This document shows positions 20,117 to 30,351 of a stretch of 64,000 nt of DNA, piece after piece. Within the stretch, counting starts at the first letter, position 1, and every line of letters starts with the position of its first letter. The DNA is taken from positions 8,830,001 to 8,894,000 of the forward strand of contig JAEOAD010000982.1 of NCBI GenBank assembly GCA_036365145.1, in the 5' to 3' direction. This stretch comes from Orientallactaga sibirica. Taxonomy: Eukaryota > Chordata > Mammalia > Rodentia > Dipodidae. The notes beneath the pieces are model-generated. The model saw only the letters and a program-made list of their open reading frames with translations, did no database searches and was not told the origin of the DNA. The translations under genes were made by a program, and so were the position numbers.

Positions 20117-20285
20117 GTCTCCTCTAGGTCTGCCCACGTGGTCAGTCTCCTCTAGATCTATCCACGTGGTGAGTTTCTTTTTTAAGTTTGTCCACGTGGT
20201 GAGTCTCTATCCACGTGGTGAGTCTCTTTTTTAGGTCTTCCCACGTGGTGAGTCTCCTCTAGGTCTGCCCACATGGTGCGTCCGC
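20117..20285. repeat. Six-unit tandem array with CACGTG cores
   Basis: About 28-30-bp units of the form GTCTCCTCTAGGTCTGCC then CACGTGGTGA, repeated six times. One unit is short (GTCTCTATCCACGTGGTGA) and the last reads CACATG. It sits in the provirus leader near the 5' LTR. CACGTG is the canonical E-box palindrome. Confidence 0.85.
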
Positions 20286-20559
20286 CATGAAATGGCGTTT
20301 AGAAATGGCAGCACCCCAGAAGCGGTTTGTTGGCAACCCGGAAATGAAAGAGAAAGAAATGAGAAGATGTTGAAGTAAGCACAGATTAAAGAAACAAAGG
20401 TTAGAATATTAAATATGAAGAGTACCTCATAACTTATGAGGATACACCCGTCAGCAGTCCGGATTAGCCCGTCAGCTTAATTTTGTATTTTTCCTTCATC
20501 ACGTCGGCAGTCTGTAGTCCGTTCTGAATCCTCAGACGTAGTTTCTCAGGTAGTTTTGT
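20286..20559 (-). other. Provirus leader region
   Basis: Non-coding stretch between the CACGTG array and the primer-binding site, where packaging signals would normally lie in a retrovirus. No motif can be named. Confidence 0.45.
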
Positions 20560-20577
20560 TTCCTCACACGGGCACCA
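20560..20577 (-). other. Retroviral primer-binding site, tRNA-Met-like
   Basis: TGGTGCCCGTGTGAGGAA on the minus strand begins two bases (AC) after the 5' LTR end. It matches the complement of the 3' end of elongator tRNA-Met except for one apparently missing C and the last bases. tRNA identity is from memory. Confidence 0.65.
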
Positions 20578-20579
20578 GT

Positions 20580-21049
20580 TGTTAGGCCCCACGTTGGGCA
20601 CCTGTTGTTGGATTTTTTCCTCCACCACCGGCAGTTAGAGCGGAAGAGAGAGAGCCGGGCCAGCCACTTCTCTCGAGGATGAGCGGGAAGGCGGGTGTCG
20701 GCGACTCAAAAAATCTCCCCAAGCCACCGGGGAAAAGAAAAACACATTGAGCCGGAAGTCCGTCTGGTGGAAATCTCTCCATTTATTGTCATGGGGAGGT
20801 ATTTATATATTTTGAGGAAGAGGGTGGGAAGAGAGGATGAGAGAAAGGTATAAGAGCCAATATTATTTCACCATGTCAGCAGCAGCTGGGCGGAGGCAGT
20901 TTCAGCTTAGGTGCTGAGTCACTTCAAGGACAGGTCGCAAAACTCTACTCAGGCTCCGGAAGCTCGACTAGGCCTCACCGGGAGCCAAGTACAGGTAAAC
21001 TCTGGCTGGGCTCAGAACCACTAGGCCTCACACTGGGCAGGGCCCAACA
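20580..21049 (-). repeat. Provirus 5' LTR
   Basis: Upstream LTR in transcription order. On the minus strand it starts TGTTGGGCCCTGCCC and ends GGGGCCTAACA. A TATATAAATA box (antisense, about 20,803-20,812) and an AATAAA signal (antisense, 20,782-20,787) are about 15-20 bp apart, as in compact class II LTRs. Confidence 0.93.
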
Positions 21050-21055
21050 GGAATG
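21050..21055. repeat. Provirus target-site duplication, right
   Basis: GGAATG, matching 16,241-16,246. LINE-1 ORF2 sequence resumes at once with CTTCAAG. Confidence 0.93.
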
Positions 21056-21356
21056 CTTCAAGTTTTTTAGTATGATATGGCCCATGACCTGTTATAAATA
21101 GCCTTTATTAGGTTGAGACATTATCCTTCCATTCCTATTCTCACAAATGTTTTTATCATGATGGGATGCTGTATTTTGTTGAAGGACTTTTTTGCATCTA
21201 TTGAGATGATGTGATTTCTGTGCTTGTCTATTTCTATGATGTATTTTGTTTATTGATTTCTACATGTTGAATCATCCTTGCATCCCTGAAATGAAAACTT
21301 ATTTGATCTGAGTGGATGGCATTTTTATGTGTTATTGAATGTCATTTGCAAGAATT

Positions 21357-21542
21357 TTATTGAGAGTTTGGTTGTATAATTCTCTCTCTCTCTCTGTGTA
21401 TGTATGTGTATGTTCTGTCTTGTTTTGGAATTAGTATAATGCTGGCTTCATAGAAGGAATTAGGGAATATTTTCTCCTTTTCAGTTTTATGAAGTAACTT
21501 AAGAAATAGTGGTTTCAGTTCTATAGATCTGGTGACATTCAA
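21357..21542 (-). pseudogene. LINE-1 ORF2 reverse-transcriptase fragment
   Basis: A short minus-strand frame contains [18 protein letters not shown] (residues 26-43). This is the conserved stretch at the start of the LINE-1 reverse-transcriptase domain. The frame then runs into a GA repeat and stops. Confidence 0.78.
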
Positions 21543-21701
21543 CAGTGAATCTGTCTGGGCCTAGACTATTTGTTTTTTTGGGTGGAAAATTTTTAATTAC
21601 TACTTCAGTATCATTAGTTGCTATAACTAATGGGTTTAAGTTGGAAAGATCACATGTGTCAAGAAATTTATCCATTTTCTTCCAGATTTCCCAGTTTTGT
21701 G

Positions 21702-21881
21702 GAATATAGGTTTTTTTTTTTTGGTTTTTTGAGGTAGGGTCTCACTCTGGTCCAGGCTGACCTGGAATTCACTACGTAGTCTCAGGGTGGCCTCGAACTC
21801 ACGGCGATCCTCCTACCTCTGCCTCCCGAGTGCTGGGATTAAAGGCGTGCACCACCACGCCTGGTATGAATATAGGTTTTT
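21702..21881 (-). mobile_element. B1-like SINE, minus, with TSD
   Basis: Well preserved antisense copy ('GAGGTAGGGTCTCACTCTGG' to 'CACCACGCCTGG'). Bounded by GAATATAGGTTTTT on the left and again on the right at about 21,868. Confidence 0.9.
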
Positions 21882-22552
21882 GAAATATGTTCTTAAGATT
21901 CTTTTGATTTCATTGGTATCTGTCATAATATCTCCTTTCTCATTTCTAAGATGGTTGATTGGAATCTTACATTCCTAAGAGGTTATCTTTTTGAAGAACC
22001 AGCTTTTGGTTTCATCCAGTTTTTTCAAATTGTTTTCTTCATGTCTAATTCATTGATTTATGAATTAATGTGGATTATTTCTTTCCATCTTGTACTTTTG
22101 GATTTGGATTGTCCCTGATTTTTGAAAGCCTTCTGATCATGAAGTTATTTATTTGATAGCCCTCTACTTTTGTAATGTAAGCATTTAGGAATATAAACCT
22201 CCCTGTTAGGACTGACTTCTTTGTGTCCCATAAGATTTGGTGTGTTTTGTCTTCATTTTCATTAATTTCTAAGAATTATTTAGATTTCCTTCTTAATGTC
22301 TTCAGTGACCACTTCATTGTTCAATGATGTGTCGTTCTATCTTCATGAGTTTGTATATTTTTGTTGTTTTCCTTATTGTTAATTTCGATATTGTGGCCAG
22401 ATATAAGGAGTTATGCCAATTTTCCTAAATTTGAGACTTGCATTGGGTCCTAATGTTGTCTATTTTAGAGGAAGTTCCATGGGCTGCTGAAAACAATGTG
22501 TATTTTGTAGAGTAGGTGCAATGTTCTGTACATGTCAATTTGATCTTTGCTG

Positions 22553-22945
22553 TCTGTGGTAGTTTGAATATATGTCCCTCAATATATTCAGTGGTTTATT
22601 AGTTATAGTTTGCATCTGCAATCACCTTGCTAGAGGCAATGTCACTGGGGGCCAGTCTTAAGGTGTGGTGATGGTTTGAGATTCCATTGTAAAGATATGC
22701 AAAGTGTGCCTAGCAGGAGTTCCTGAAGTGTGCTGTGTGACTCTTTGGCTGTAGTTTTGCTCTGTGTGCTGTGTGCCTGGTTGGTTTCTCTCTCTGCTTG
22801 GCCCTGTGAAGGCAGGCCAGCTTTTTCTGCCATTATAGAACTTCCCTTGGATCTGTAAGCTTCAATAAATAATCTCCCTTCCTCCATAACTGTGCCTGGT
22901 CTGGAAGTTCATCTCAGCGAACCTGAAGCTGTCTGCTACACTGTC
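22553..22945 (+). repeat. Solo MaLR-type LTR, plus
   Basis: Starts TGTGGTAGTTTGAATATATG and ends CTGTCTGCTACA. It is flanked by a 5-bp TSD, CTGTC, on both sides. An AATAAATAATC signal lies near 22,865. It is the best-preserved copy of the LTR family also found at 15.4 and 18.3 kb, and sits inside LINE-1 ORF2. Confidence 0.85.
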
Positions 22946-23541
22946 CTTTGCTCCATTGTTTCTGTCTTTTGTTTAGATGATCTCTCTAATTGACAACGGT
23001 GCAGTATTAAAGTGCTGAGATTGATGTCTGACTTTATATGAAGGAGATTTTGCGTTATAAAATTTGGTGCACCTGTGTTTGGTGCCTATATGTGTATAAT
23101 TACAATATCCTCTTGTTGACTGTTCCCTTGATAAGTATAAAGTGGCTTTCTTTATCTACTTTGATTACAAGTCTATTTTGTCATATATTAGTATATCCAC
23201 ACCTGCTTGTTTCCTATTTCCATTTGCACAGAATACCTTTTTCCATCTTCATCCCTAAGGTGGTGTCGATCTTTGATGGTAAGGTAAATTTCTTAAATAC
23301 AGCAAGTGGATGGGATCATGTTTTCTGATTTAGATTTGAAGCTGTGTCTTTTGATTGTGGAGTTGTTTCTATTGACACTGAGTTATTATTGAAATGTCTT
23401 ATCTAATCCCTATCATGTTGATGATTTTGTAGAGTGTTATGTTTTCTTGTACTTCATTTGCTTTAACAACTGTTCTGATTTTGGTTATTGTTTTTCCTTC
23501 CTGTACCCTCTTGAATATGTTTATTCTCTTCAGTAAAAAAT

Positions 23542-23731
23542 ATTCCATGCAGCAGCCGGGCGTGGTGGTGCATGCCTTTAATCCCAGCACTTGGGAGGCA
23601 GAGATAGGAGAATCGCCATGAGTTCAAGGCCACCCTGAGACTACATAGTGAATTCCAGGTCAGCCTGGACTAGAGTGAGACCCTACCTTGAAAAACCAAA
23701 TAATAAGAATAATAATAATAATTCCATGCAG
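23542..23731 (+). mobile_element. B1-like SINE with TSD
   Basis: GCCGGGCGTGGTGGTGCATG start and a tail AATAATAAGAATAATAATAA. Flanked by ATTCCATGCAG at 23,542-23,552 and 23,721-23,731. Confidence 0.92.
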
Positions 23732-23787
23732 TATTCTCTGTAGGGTGGCCTTAGTGCTCAAATATTCATATAGCTAGTTTTGTATTA

Positions 23788-23795
23788 TTAACAAC

Positions 23796-23829
<34 letters not shown>

Positions 23830-23982
23830 TTTTTCGAGGTAGGGTTTCACTCTGGTCCAGGCTGACCTGGAAGTCACTATGTATTCTCAGGGTGGCCTTG
23901 AACTCTATGCGATCCTCCTACCTCTGCCTCCCGAGTGCTGGGATTAAAGGCGTGCGCCACCACGCCCGGCTTCTTAACAACG
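23788..23982 (-). mobile_element. B1-like SINE, minus, with TSD
   Basis: A long T run (A-tail on the minus strand) followed by 'GAGGTAGGGTTTCACTCTGG' through CACCACGCCCGGC. Flanked by TTAACAACG at 23,788-23,796 and 23,974-23,982. Confidence 0.92.
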
Positions 23983-24220
23983 TATTTTGTATGTATACAT
24001 CATGTGTTGCCCTATTTTCCCTCGTCCCTGCCCCCATTCCTCTGGGGGACCCTCCTTACTGGGGTTGCAGGTATTCCCCATGGGGTTATGGGTTATGTGT
24101 TGTAGGAACAGCCGTCACTTTTCTTTGGGGGGAAGGAATGCCTCTGGGCATCATATCTCAACCTGTTGCTCTTACACTCTTTCTGCCCCTTTTTCACAAA
24201 ATTCCCTGAGCCATGGTTTT
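23983..24220 (-). mobile_element. LINE-1 3'-UTR module fragment, minus
   Basis: 'CATCATGTGTTGCCCTATTT' through 'AAATTCCCTGAGCCATGG' matches 13,160-13,390 in order. A third copy of that module inside LINE-1 sequence. Confidence 0.68.
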
Positions 24221-24418
24221 ATCATGAAAATGTTTTCTTTCTCCTTCTATTTGAAGAATAATTTTGGTGAGTATAGTAGTTTGGGTTGGCACCCATGGCC
24301 TTTCCATATTTCGTACAGTACAGTCTAAGCCCTGGCTTTTAGGGTTTCCATTGACAAATCAGATGTTACTCTGATGGGTTTACCTTGTAAGTGACAAACT
24401 GTTTCTTTCTTGCAGCTT

Positions 24419-24667
24419 TTAGTATTTTGTTTGTTTTCTGTTTAGTGTTTTAACTATAATGTGATGTGGGGAATTTATTCTCTGATATTGTCTTTTTGGC
24501 TTTTTGCATGACTCTTGCACTTGGATGAGTCTCTCATAAAATTTTAGAAATTTTTCTTCTGTAATTTTATTTAAGATACTTTCTATGCCCTTGATATGAA
24601 GTTCTTCCATTTCTTGCATGACAATGGTTTGAATGATTAGTTTTTTGAAGGTGTCCCACATTCCCAC
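24419..24667 (-). pseudogene. LINE-1 ORF1 protein fragment
   Basis: An 82-codon minus-strand frame contains ILNKITEEKFLKFYERL (residues 31-47) and INSPHHIIVKTLN (residues 64-76). These match the order of conserved motifs in the C-terminal half of the LINE-1 ORF1 RNA-binding protein. Truncated, with no coiled coil or start region. Confidence 0.78.
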
Positions 24668-24682
24668 TTTTGCCTCATGTTC

Positions 24683-25032
24683 TGTTCATACATTTTTTTT
24701 TTTTTTTTTTTGGTTTTCGAGGTAGGGTCTCACTCTGGTCCAGGCTGACCTGGAATTAGCTATATAGTCTCAGGGTGGCCTCGAACTCACGGCAATCCTC
24801 CTACCTCTGCCTCGCGAGTGCTGGGATTAAAGGCGTGTGCCACCATGCCAGGCTTTGTTCATACTTTTTTTTTTTTTTGGGTTTTTTGAGGTAGGGTTTC
24901 ACTCTGGCCCAGGCTGACTGGAATTAACTATGTAGTCTCAGGGTGGCCTCGAACTCATGGCGATCCTCCTACCTCTGCCTTGAGAGTGCTGGGATTAAAG
25001 GCGTGCGCCACCACGCCTGGCTTTGTTCATAC
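24683..25032 (-). mobile_element. Two adjacent B1-like SINEs, minus, sharing TSDs
   Basis: Antisense copies at about 24,693-24,853 and 24,866-25,022. The word TGTTCATAC occurs before the first, between the two, and after the second (24,683; 24,856; 25,024). Two successive insertions at the same target, or a dimer, explains this. Confidence 0.88.
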
Positions 25033-25794
25033 ATTTTTGAACTTAGCATTGATTTTTGTCTTCCTGATCTATATCCTCTGCTTAGTACTCAAGTCTTGAT
25101 ATTCTGTCCTCCACATGATCTATTCTATTGGTATGGCTTTCCTGTGAGGCTTTTCATTGAGTTATTCCATTTTGATGTCCATTAGCTTTTCATTCAACAT
25201 TTCTATCACATTATTGTGCTCCATTTTCCCTTTTGGGTTTGACTTTCTCATTGCATTTAGTTGACTGTGTTGTCTTAGAATTCACTCAGGTGTTTGTGTC
25301 CCCTTTGAATTTATTGACTTACCACCTGAGTTATTTTAGTTCGTTCTCTTGTATCTCATTCAGGCATTTGTTCATGTCCTTCTGAAGATTGTTATATATA
25401 TGTTTATCATAATTGTATTTGGAATTCTTTTTCTGGAGTTTCCACTGTGTAGTTTTAATTGGCGGTTTCAACTATGGGCCTAGGCATTCTTGGTGGGGAT
25501 ATCTGGAGATAATCCCTCTGTCTTGCTGAGAACATAGCAATAGCAGCTCCACTGGGAAATACAGGGTGGGCTGGGGCTGAGACTGCTCCAGTGACAGACA
25601 CATGTCTGGATCACACATTCACTGTGCCTGAGCCTGAACTACTCTGGGTGATCTACTTGAGTAGAGGGAAGGGGCCTGGTCTTTCTTGCAGGTGATGGGC
25701 AGCCTGTCTGGGTTGGGCACAGGGAGAAACTATCTACTGCTCACTAGGGACTTGTGATGAGTTGCCTAGCCTTCCTTTCTTTGGGTGGGTGTGT

Positions 25795-25965
25795 CTCCAC
25801 ACAATGGAATTCTGTTCAGCAATATGGAAAAATGAAAGTATGAAATTTGCATAAAAATGGATGGTCTTGGAAAGAATCATATTAAGTGAAGTGATTCAAA
25901 TTGAGAAAGACCAAAAATGCATGTTCTCTATACCATACAGGTCTTAGCTTATAACATCTCTAAGT
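25795..25965 (+). mobile_element. LINE-1 3'-UTR fragment, plus
   Basis: 'ATGGAATTCTGTTCAGCAAT', 'AAAATGGATGGTCTTGGAAA' and 'TATTAAGTGAAGTGATTCAA' are the well-known LINE-1 3'-UTR sense words. Confidence 0.75.
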
Positions 25966-26521
25966 ATATGTAGCAGTGGACAAGAGCTAAACAGGTTGAA
26001 CTGTAAACAAAAGTGAGCACAAAGGACAGAAAGAGTGAAGATGCTGCGAGTATGGGTTGCTGGAATTGGGGGACAGGGAAGTTAGGCATGGGTGGGGGTA
26101 TAGAAATCAACAAAAACAAATTGCATTTGAAAGTGCCAGAATGATACCTAAATCCACATGCCAAGAAAACAGTAAATAAGCAAAGTTAACAAGAACAAAG
26201 CAAAGAAGATTTGGAGGTGATGTTTTATTTTCAGCCTGACCTACCCACCGGTTGGCCCTAGGAAACTTTAGGCAGGGTACTTGGATTTGCATCCCTCAGT
26301 TCTCCTAGATAGCTACATCAATGTATAATGAGTTTGTTGTCGAAAAGAGCTTTGGCTTGTTATCCAAGTCTTCACCCTGTGTCTCAGTCTCCTGTTTCAC
26401 CTACTTTTCAAAATGTTCTGAACACAGGGTTCAGGTTCACCCACCTTGAGTTTTCTTTATGAAGAATATGCCCAGCAGCTCTCTCAGAGCAGAAACCCTG
26501 GCCAGTATTCAATGCTCTCTC

Positions 26522-26554
<33 letters not shown>

Positions 26555-27664
26555 ACACGTACTCATACATGTGCATACATGTGTCTTTACAGCAGGATTC
26601 TTTTGCTTTATGTAAATTTTGTGTCACACCAATTACGTTTTTCTTCAGAGATGGAAAAAGAAGACAATTCAATGTGATCTTATTATAGACCATTTTTAAA
26701 CACCAAAAATTCCCCCTTAATGATGAATTTCCAGGGTGGGGCAATTTGGATCCCTTTTGAGTCAAAACTATAAACAGAAAATTCCTCACTCCTGGATTGA
26801 AGGCCATCGTGGATCAACTTACTGTCTGAAACTCTGCAGATTCTCCCATCAAATTGGCAAAGACTCTTAACAGACTTGAGGATTTCCATGCTGTCACTTG
26901 CTAGGAAAACTTGAATCATAGCAGTCCGAAGCACAAACTCCATGTATTTACCTCTGTCATCTGTCTTTCCTTCAGGAATGCTGGCCATATTTTTTCACCA
27001 AATATAACCCTTGTATAAAATATAAGAGGCCTTCTTTCCTCACCTCTGTTTGGAAAGAGTAGAATATAAAGGATTTTTTTAAAACTTAAATTCATAGTCT
27101 GCATCCATCTCTTCCCCTGTCCTGCACAACACAATGAGATATATTGCTGCTGTGGAATTCTGTCTTCTGTGCATGGCACAGCCATTTCCATCTTGCCGTC
27201 TGAGCTACTGTGATTAACCTCAGGACACGCACACAAGATTGGGCCCACTAGCATTGCTTCATGGACAGGGAGAGGGCTTTCAAGGCATATTAAATTTACA
27301 AAGTATATGAAGTCCTTTCTCTTCCCTTCCTCATTATATAAACAGTGAACATTTGTAGGGAAAGGGAGACTTTTGGTGGTGTAGCTGCCTGTAAGTTGTC
27401 TGTACTCCTTACCCAAGCTCCTATAAGGAATCACAAGTAACTTCCCCACTGTTTCACCAAGTTATATTTGTGTGTGTGTGTGACACATTGCCCGTTATAG
27501 ATAAGAAGAAATTCCCCATGAAAAGTCATGCATCAGTTGCTGACAGGTCACATAGTTCTAAAATAAAGATTCCATCATATGTTGTCACTACTTAAAGACA
27601 TTCAATGACTCCCATGTGTCTACAGGATAAATTCCAAATGCTTTACATTCTTATCTCCCACATT
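25966..27664. other. Mostly unique sequence with a TG repeat
   Basis: A (TG)n run lies at about 26,527-26,553. A minus-strand open frame of 177 codons at 26,916-27,449 has no recognisable domain and no flanking splice or promoter evidence; I regard it as chance. No named repeat is seen otherwise. Confidence 0.5.
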
Positions 27665-27697
27665 TTTAAAAAAAATTTATTTTTATTTATTTATTAG

Positions 27698-27743
<46 letters not shown>

Positions 27744-27892
27744 GGCACACCAGGGCCTCTAGCCACTGCAAATGAACTCCAGATGCAGGTGCCACCATGT
27801 GCATCGTGCTTACATGGGACCTGGAGTATTAAACTGGGGTCCTTAGGCTTCACAGGCATGTGCCTTAACCACTAAGCTATCTCTCCAGCCCC
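27665..27892 (-). mobile_element. tRNA-derived SINE, minus
   Basis: ACACACAC and (GA)n tail, then AATGGGCACACC, 'CAGATGCAGGTGCCACCATG' and 'CTATCTCTCCAGCCCC'. Followed by the repeated word CTTATCTCCCAC, which also lies just upstream (TSD). Confidence 0.88.
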
Positions 27893-28132
27893 TTATCTCC
27901 CACAATTTTAAATAAGGCCGCCATGAAGGCCCTATCATTTCAGCACCATCTCCTTTTATTATTTCCTCTGCTCTCTGTCCTCCATGATCCCCATGTTTTG
28001 AAGTTTTCAAGTATAAAACAACCTGACTTTAAAATGCTATGATACCCAAGGAGAAGTTTAGGAGCCACCAAATAGTTGGAACTTTTGGGAAAGCAGAGGG
28101 AGAGGGTCCTTTGTATGACCAACCCCCATCAC

Positions 28133-28435
28133 CAAGACAAAAGATAGAGGCTTATTGGTTTTTTTTTTTTTTTGAGAGACACACACAGAGAGAGATACAG
28201 AGAGAGAGGGAGAGGAAGACAGGTAGAGATGGGCGCGCCAGCTGCCTCTCAGCTGCTGCGAATGAAATCCAGATGTGTGTGCCCCCTTGTGATCAAGTAT
28301 GGCATTGCGCCCTTGCGTCACTTTGCATCTGGCTAAACGTGGGACCTGGAGATTGGAACCAGTTTTCTTAGGTTTAGGAGGCAGGCACCTTAACCCCTAA
28401 GCCATCTCTCCAGCCTCGGCTTATTGGTTTTTATT
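28133..28435 (-). mobile_element. tRNA-derived SINE, long variant, minus, with TSD
   Basis: The variant with 'GGCATTGCGCCCTTGCGTCA' and 'GGCTAAACGTGGGACCTGG'. Flanked by GGCTTATTGGTTTTT on both sides (from about 28,149 and 28,418). Confidence 0.9.
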
Positions 28436-28915
28436 ATTTGATTTTGTTCTGGTCTGGGGTGTTTAAACAGGACATGTTAGTAGTGCTCATAAGTTATTCT
28501 GAGATTTTTAATGCCCACTGGAGGAATGGACACCAAAGCTTTCTTTGATCCAGGCTTCTATTTTAACAAAAATATTTTTAGCATGAACGAATCTAGATAT
28601 ATTTGTTTCCAAGTCACTTTTTGTTCTACGGCTGTGGCATATTATGTGTGAAGTATGTGTATAATGATATGCATAGACAAACATACACTCTGAAAGGGCA
28701 TGATAAAATGAATAATCTGAATGCTTTAATATTTTAAATGGGCTTCAAATTGTGGTTTCTTGCTACTATTATTTTCTTCTTTTCTTCCTTCCCTCCCTCT
28801 CTTCTTCCTTTCTTGCTTCTTTTCACATTGGTTGCTTTGCAGCCCAGGTATCTATGATTCTTCTGCTGGGATTACAAGTATATGCCACCATTCTAGGATC
28901 TACTCTCATCTTTTT
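28436..28915. other. Unique sequence
   Basis: No gene or named repeat. A CTTCCTTCCCTCCCT pyrimidine run lies near 28,782-28,815. Confidence 0.4.
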
Positions 28916-28934
28916 CCTTTTCCTTTTTAATTTT

Positions 28935-29147
28935 TTAATATTTTATTTATTTATTTATTTGCAAGGAGTGAGAGAGAGGAGAGAGAGAGAGAGTATGGGC
29001 ACACCAAGGCCTCCTGTCACTGCATATGAACTCCAGATGCCTGAGCCACTGTGTGCATCTGGCTTTATGTGGGTACTGGGTAATTGAACCCAGGTTGTCA
29101 GGCTTTGCAAGCAAGCACTTTAACCACTGAGCCATCTCTCCAATACC
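28935..29147 (-). mobile_element. tRNA-derived SINE, minus
   Basis: (TTTA)n then (GA)n, 'GTCACTGCATATGAACTCC' and 'GCCATCTCTCCAATACC'. Older than its neighbour at 29.16 kb. Confidence 0.83.
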
Positions 29148-29151
29148 TCTT

Positions 29152-29413
29152 TTTATTTTATTTTATTTTTTAATTTTATTTTTGGAGAGAGACACAGAGA
29201 GAGAGAGGGAGAGGGAGACAGAGAATGGGCGCGCCAGCAGTCTCTCAGCTGCTGTGAACGAACTCCAGATGCGTGCGCCCCCTTGTGGTCAAATGCGGCA
29301 TTGCGCCCTTGCGTCACTTTGCATCTGGCTAAACGTGGGACCTGGAGATTGGAACCGGGTTCTTTAGGCTTAGCAGGTAGGCACCTTAACCGCTAAGCCA
29401 TCTCTCAAGCCCC
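29152..29413 (-). mobile_element. tRNA-derived SINE, long variant, minus
   Basis: Intact copy with 'AATGGGCGCGCCAGCAGTC', 'GCATTGCGCCCTTGCGTCA' and 'CGCTAAGCCATCTCTC'. It directly follows the 28.9-kb copy. Confidence 0.9.
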
Positions 29414-29429
29414 CTCTTTTTATTTTTAA

Positions 29430-29752
29430 TGTGTGTATGTGATGTATGCATGTGTGTGTGCAGATGAATGTGCCCCATGTGTATGTGCGTGGAGGCCAGA
29501 AGCATGTTGTGTGTCTCTTATCTCTCATCCATGTATTTCTTTGAGACAGGGTTTCTCCCTCAACCTAGTGATGCTGTCCATCAGCAAACCCCATTGATCC
29601 TCCACTATCCTCCTCCATTTGGGTTACACGCATGCATTTCTAAGCCCAGTTTTATACAGGTTCTGACGTGTTCAATTTGGCAATCTCTGGTCCAAGAGAC
29701 CCTCATGCTTAAGTGGCAAGCACTCTTAACCATTGGCCAAGCTTCCTAGCTC
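29430..29752 (-). mobile_element. B4-type rodent SINE, minus
   Basis: TG-rich head, 'GAGACAGGGTTTCTCCCTC', 'TCATGCTTAAGTGGCAAGC' and 'CCAAGCTTCCTAGCTC'. Diverged. Confidence 0.6.
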
Positions 29753-30255
29753 TCTTATTTTCTAATAGCTTAACCAACACTATATATTACACAAAGAGTC
29801 ACTGAACTAGCGGGCACCAGCAGAACCCAACCCTAGCAGTCCTCTTAGCAGGAGGCTCCAGTACAAGCAACTGCTTGTATGTTTCTTTGTATGAAAGTAT
29901 TTTCTAAATTTTAGACTATTAAAGACCGACTGTCATGTATTATAGATACCTGAAGTGCAGGAACCAAACACCCCAAGAATGAGCCCTAATCAGTAAAGTT
30001 GTGATGGAAGTCCATGGAAAAATGCCCCAACTTCATTGGAACCTCAGAAGGACAAATTAGTCCAGACTCACCCATCAACATGCTCTCCATTGGTTTTCTT
30101 GACTTTGTCTGTCACTTCTCTACTCATAAGTATTTCCTGGGACTGCCTCCAAAATATGACACTTGCAAATAAATCTTCACCTTAGACTCTGTTTTGGGGG
30201 ACCACAAGCAAATATAACTGTTAATAGTTTTGCTGTAGCCACCTTTTTTTTTTTT
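29753..30255. other. Unassigned sequence
   Basis: About 500 bp with no recognisable gene; possibly old repeat-derived. Confidence 0.4.
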
Positions 30256-30310
30256 TTTTTAACTGGGACAAAGTGGCTGACCAAAAGCAGCTGATGGGAG
30301 GAACTTATTT

Positions 30311-30351
<41 letters not shown>

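Larger units (their letters stand above)
16247..21049 (-). mobile_element. Defective class II endogenous retrovirus, minus strand
   Basis: A 4.8-kb provirus with two about 470-bp LTRs, a primer-binding site beside the 5' LTR (20,560-20,577), a polypurine tract beside the 3' LTR and a 6-bp TSD. In coding order (right to left) it holds: leader with CACGTG repeats; GC-rich unknown block; nested tRNA-derived SINE; nested MaLR LTR; reverse-transcriptase remnant; integrase core; env tail remnant. No gag or protease is recognisable. The pol remnant resembles betaretrovirus-like (ERVK-type) rodent elements. It cannot encode a working virus and would have depended on a helper for mobility. Confidence 0.9.
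21056..23760 (-). mobile_element. LINE-1, minus: ORF2 reverse transcriptase and endonuclease
   Basis: Continuation of the interrupted LINE-1. Antisense ORF2 is recognisable from the reverse-transcriptase N-terminal part (21.36-21.54 kb) to the endonuclease part (22.0-23.4 kb). Later insertions are a B1-like SINE at 21.71 kb, a MaLR LTR at 22.55 kb and a B1-like SINE at 23.55 kb. No long open frame survives. Confidence 0.82.
24221..25790 (-). mobile_element. LINE-1, minus: ORF1 and 5' region
   Basis: Contains the ORF1 fragment below and extends into sequence typical of the LINE-1 5' end (25.4-25.8 kb, GC-richer, 'GGCCTAGGCATTCTTGG' onward). Interrupted by two B1-like SINEs. Confidence 0.68.

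Noticed and set aside
20117..20285. Regularly spaced repeats that could suggest a CRISPR-like array
   Set aside because: This is a rodent genome. Units are direct tandem repeats with no unique spacers and lie in a retroviral leader.
23892..24209. Plus-strand open frame with a B1-derived start (a Leu-Cys-Leu-Pro-Ser-Ala-Gly-Ile-Lys-Gly stretch), seen again at 1,388, 21,787, 24,943, 30,353 and 38,887
   Set aside because: The shared peptide is translated antisense B1-like SINE, not a protein family.
26916..27449. 177-codon minus-strand open frame in unique sequence
   Set aside because: No recognisable domain, no CpG island or splice signal nearby, and composition follows the surrounding DNA. 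Chance length is plausible.
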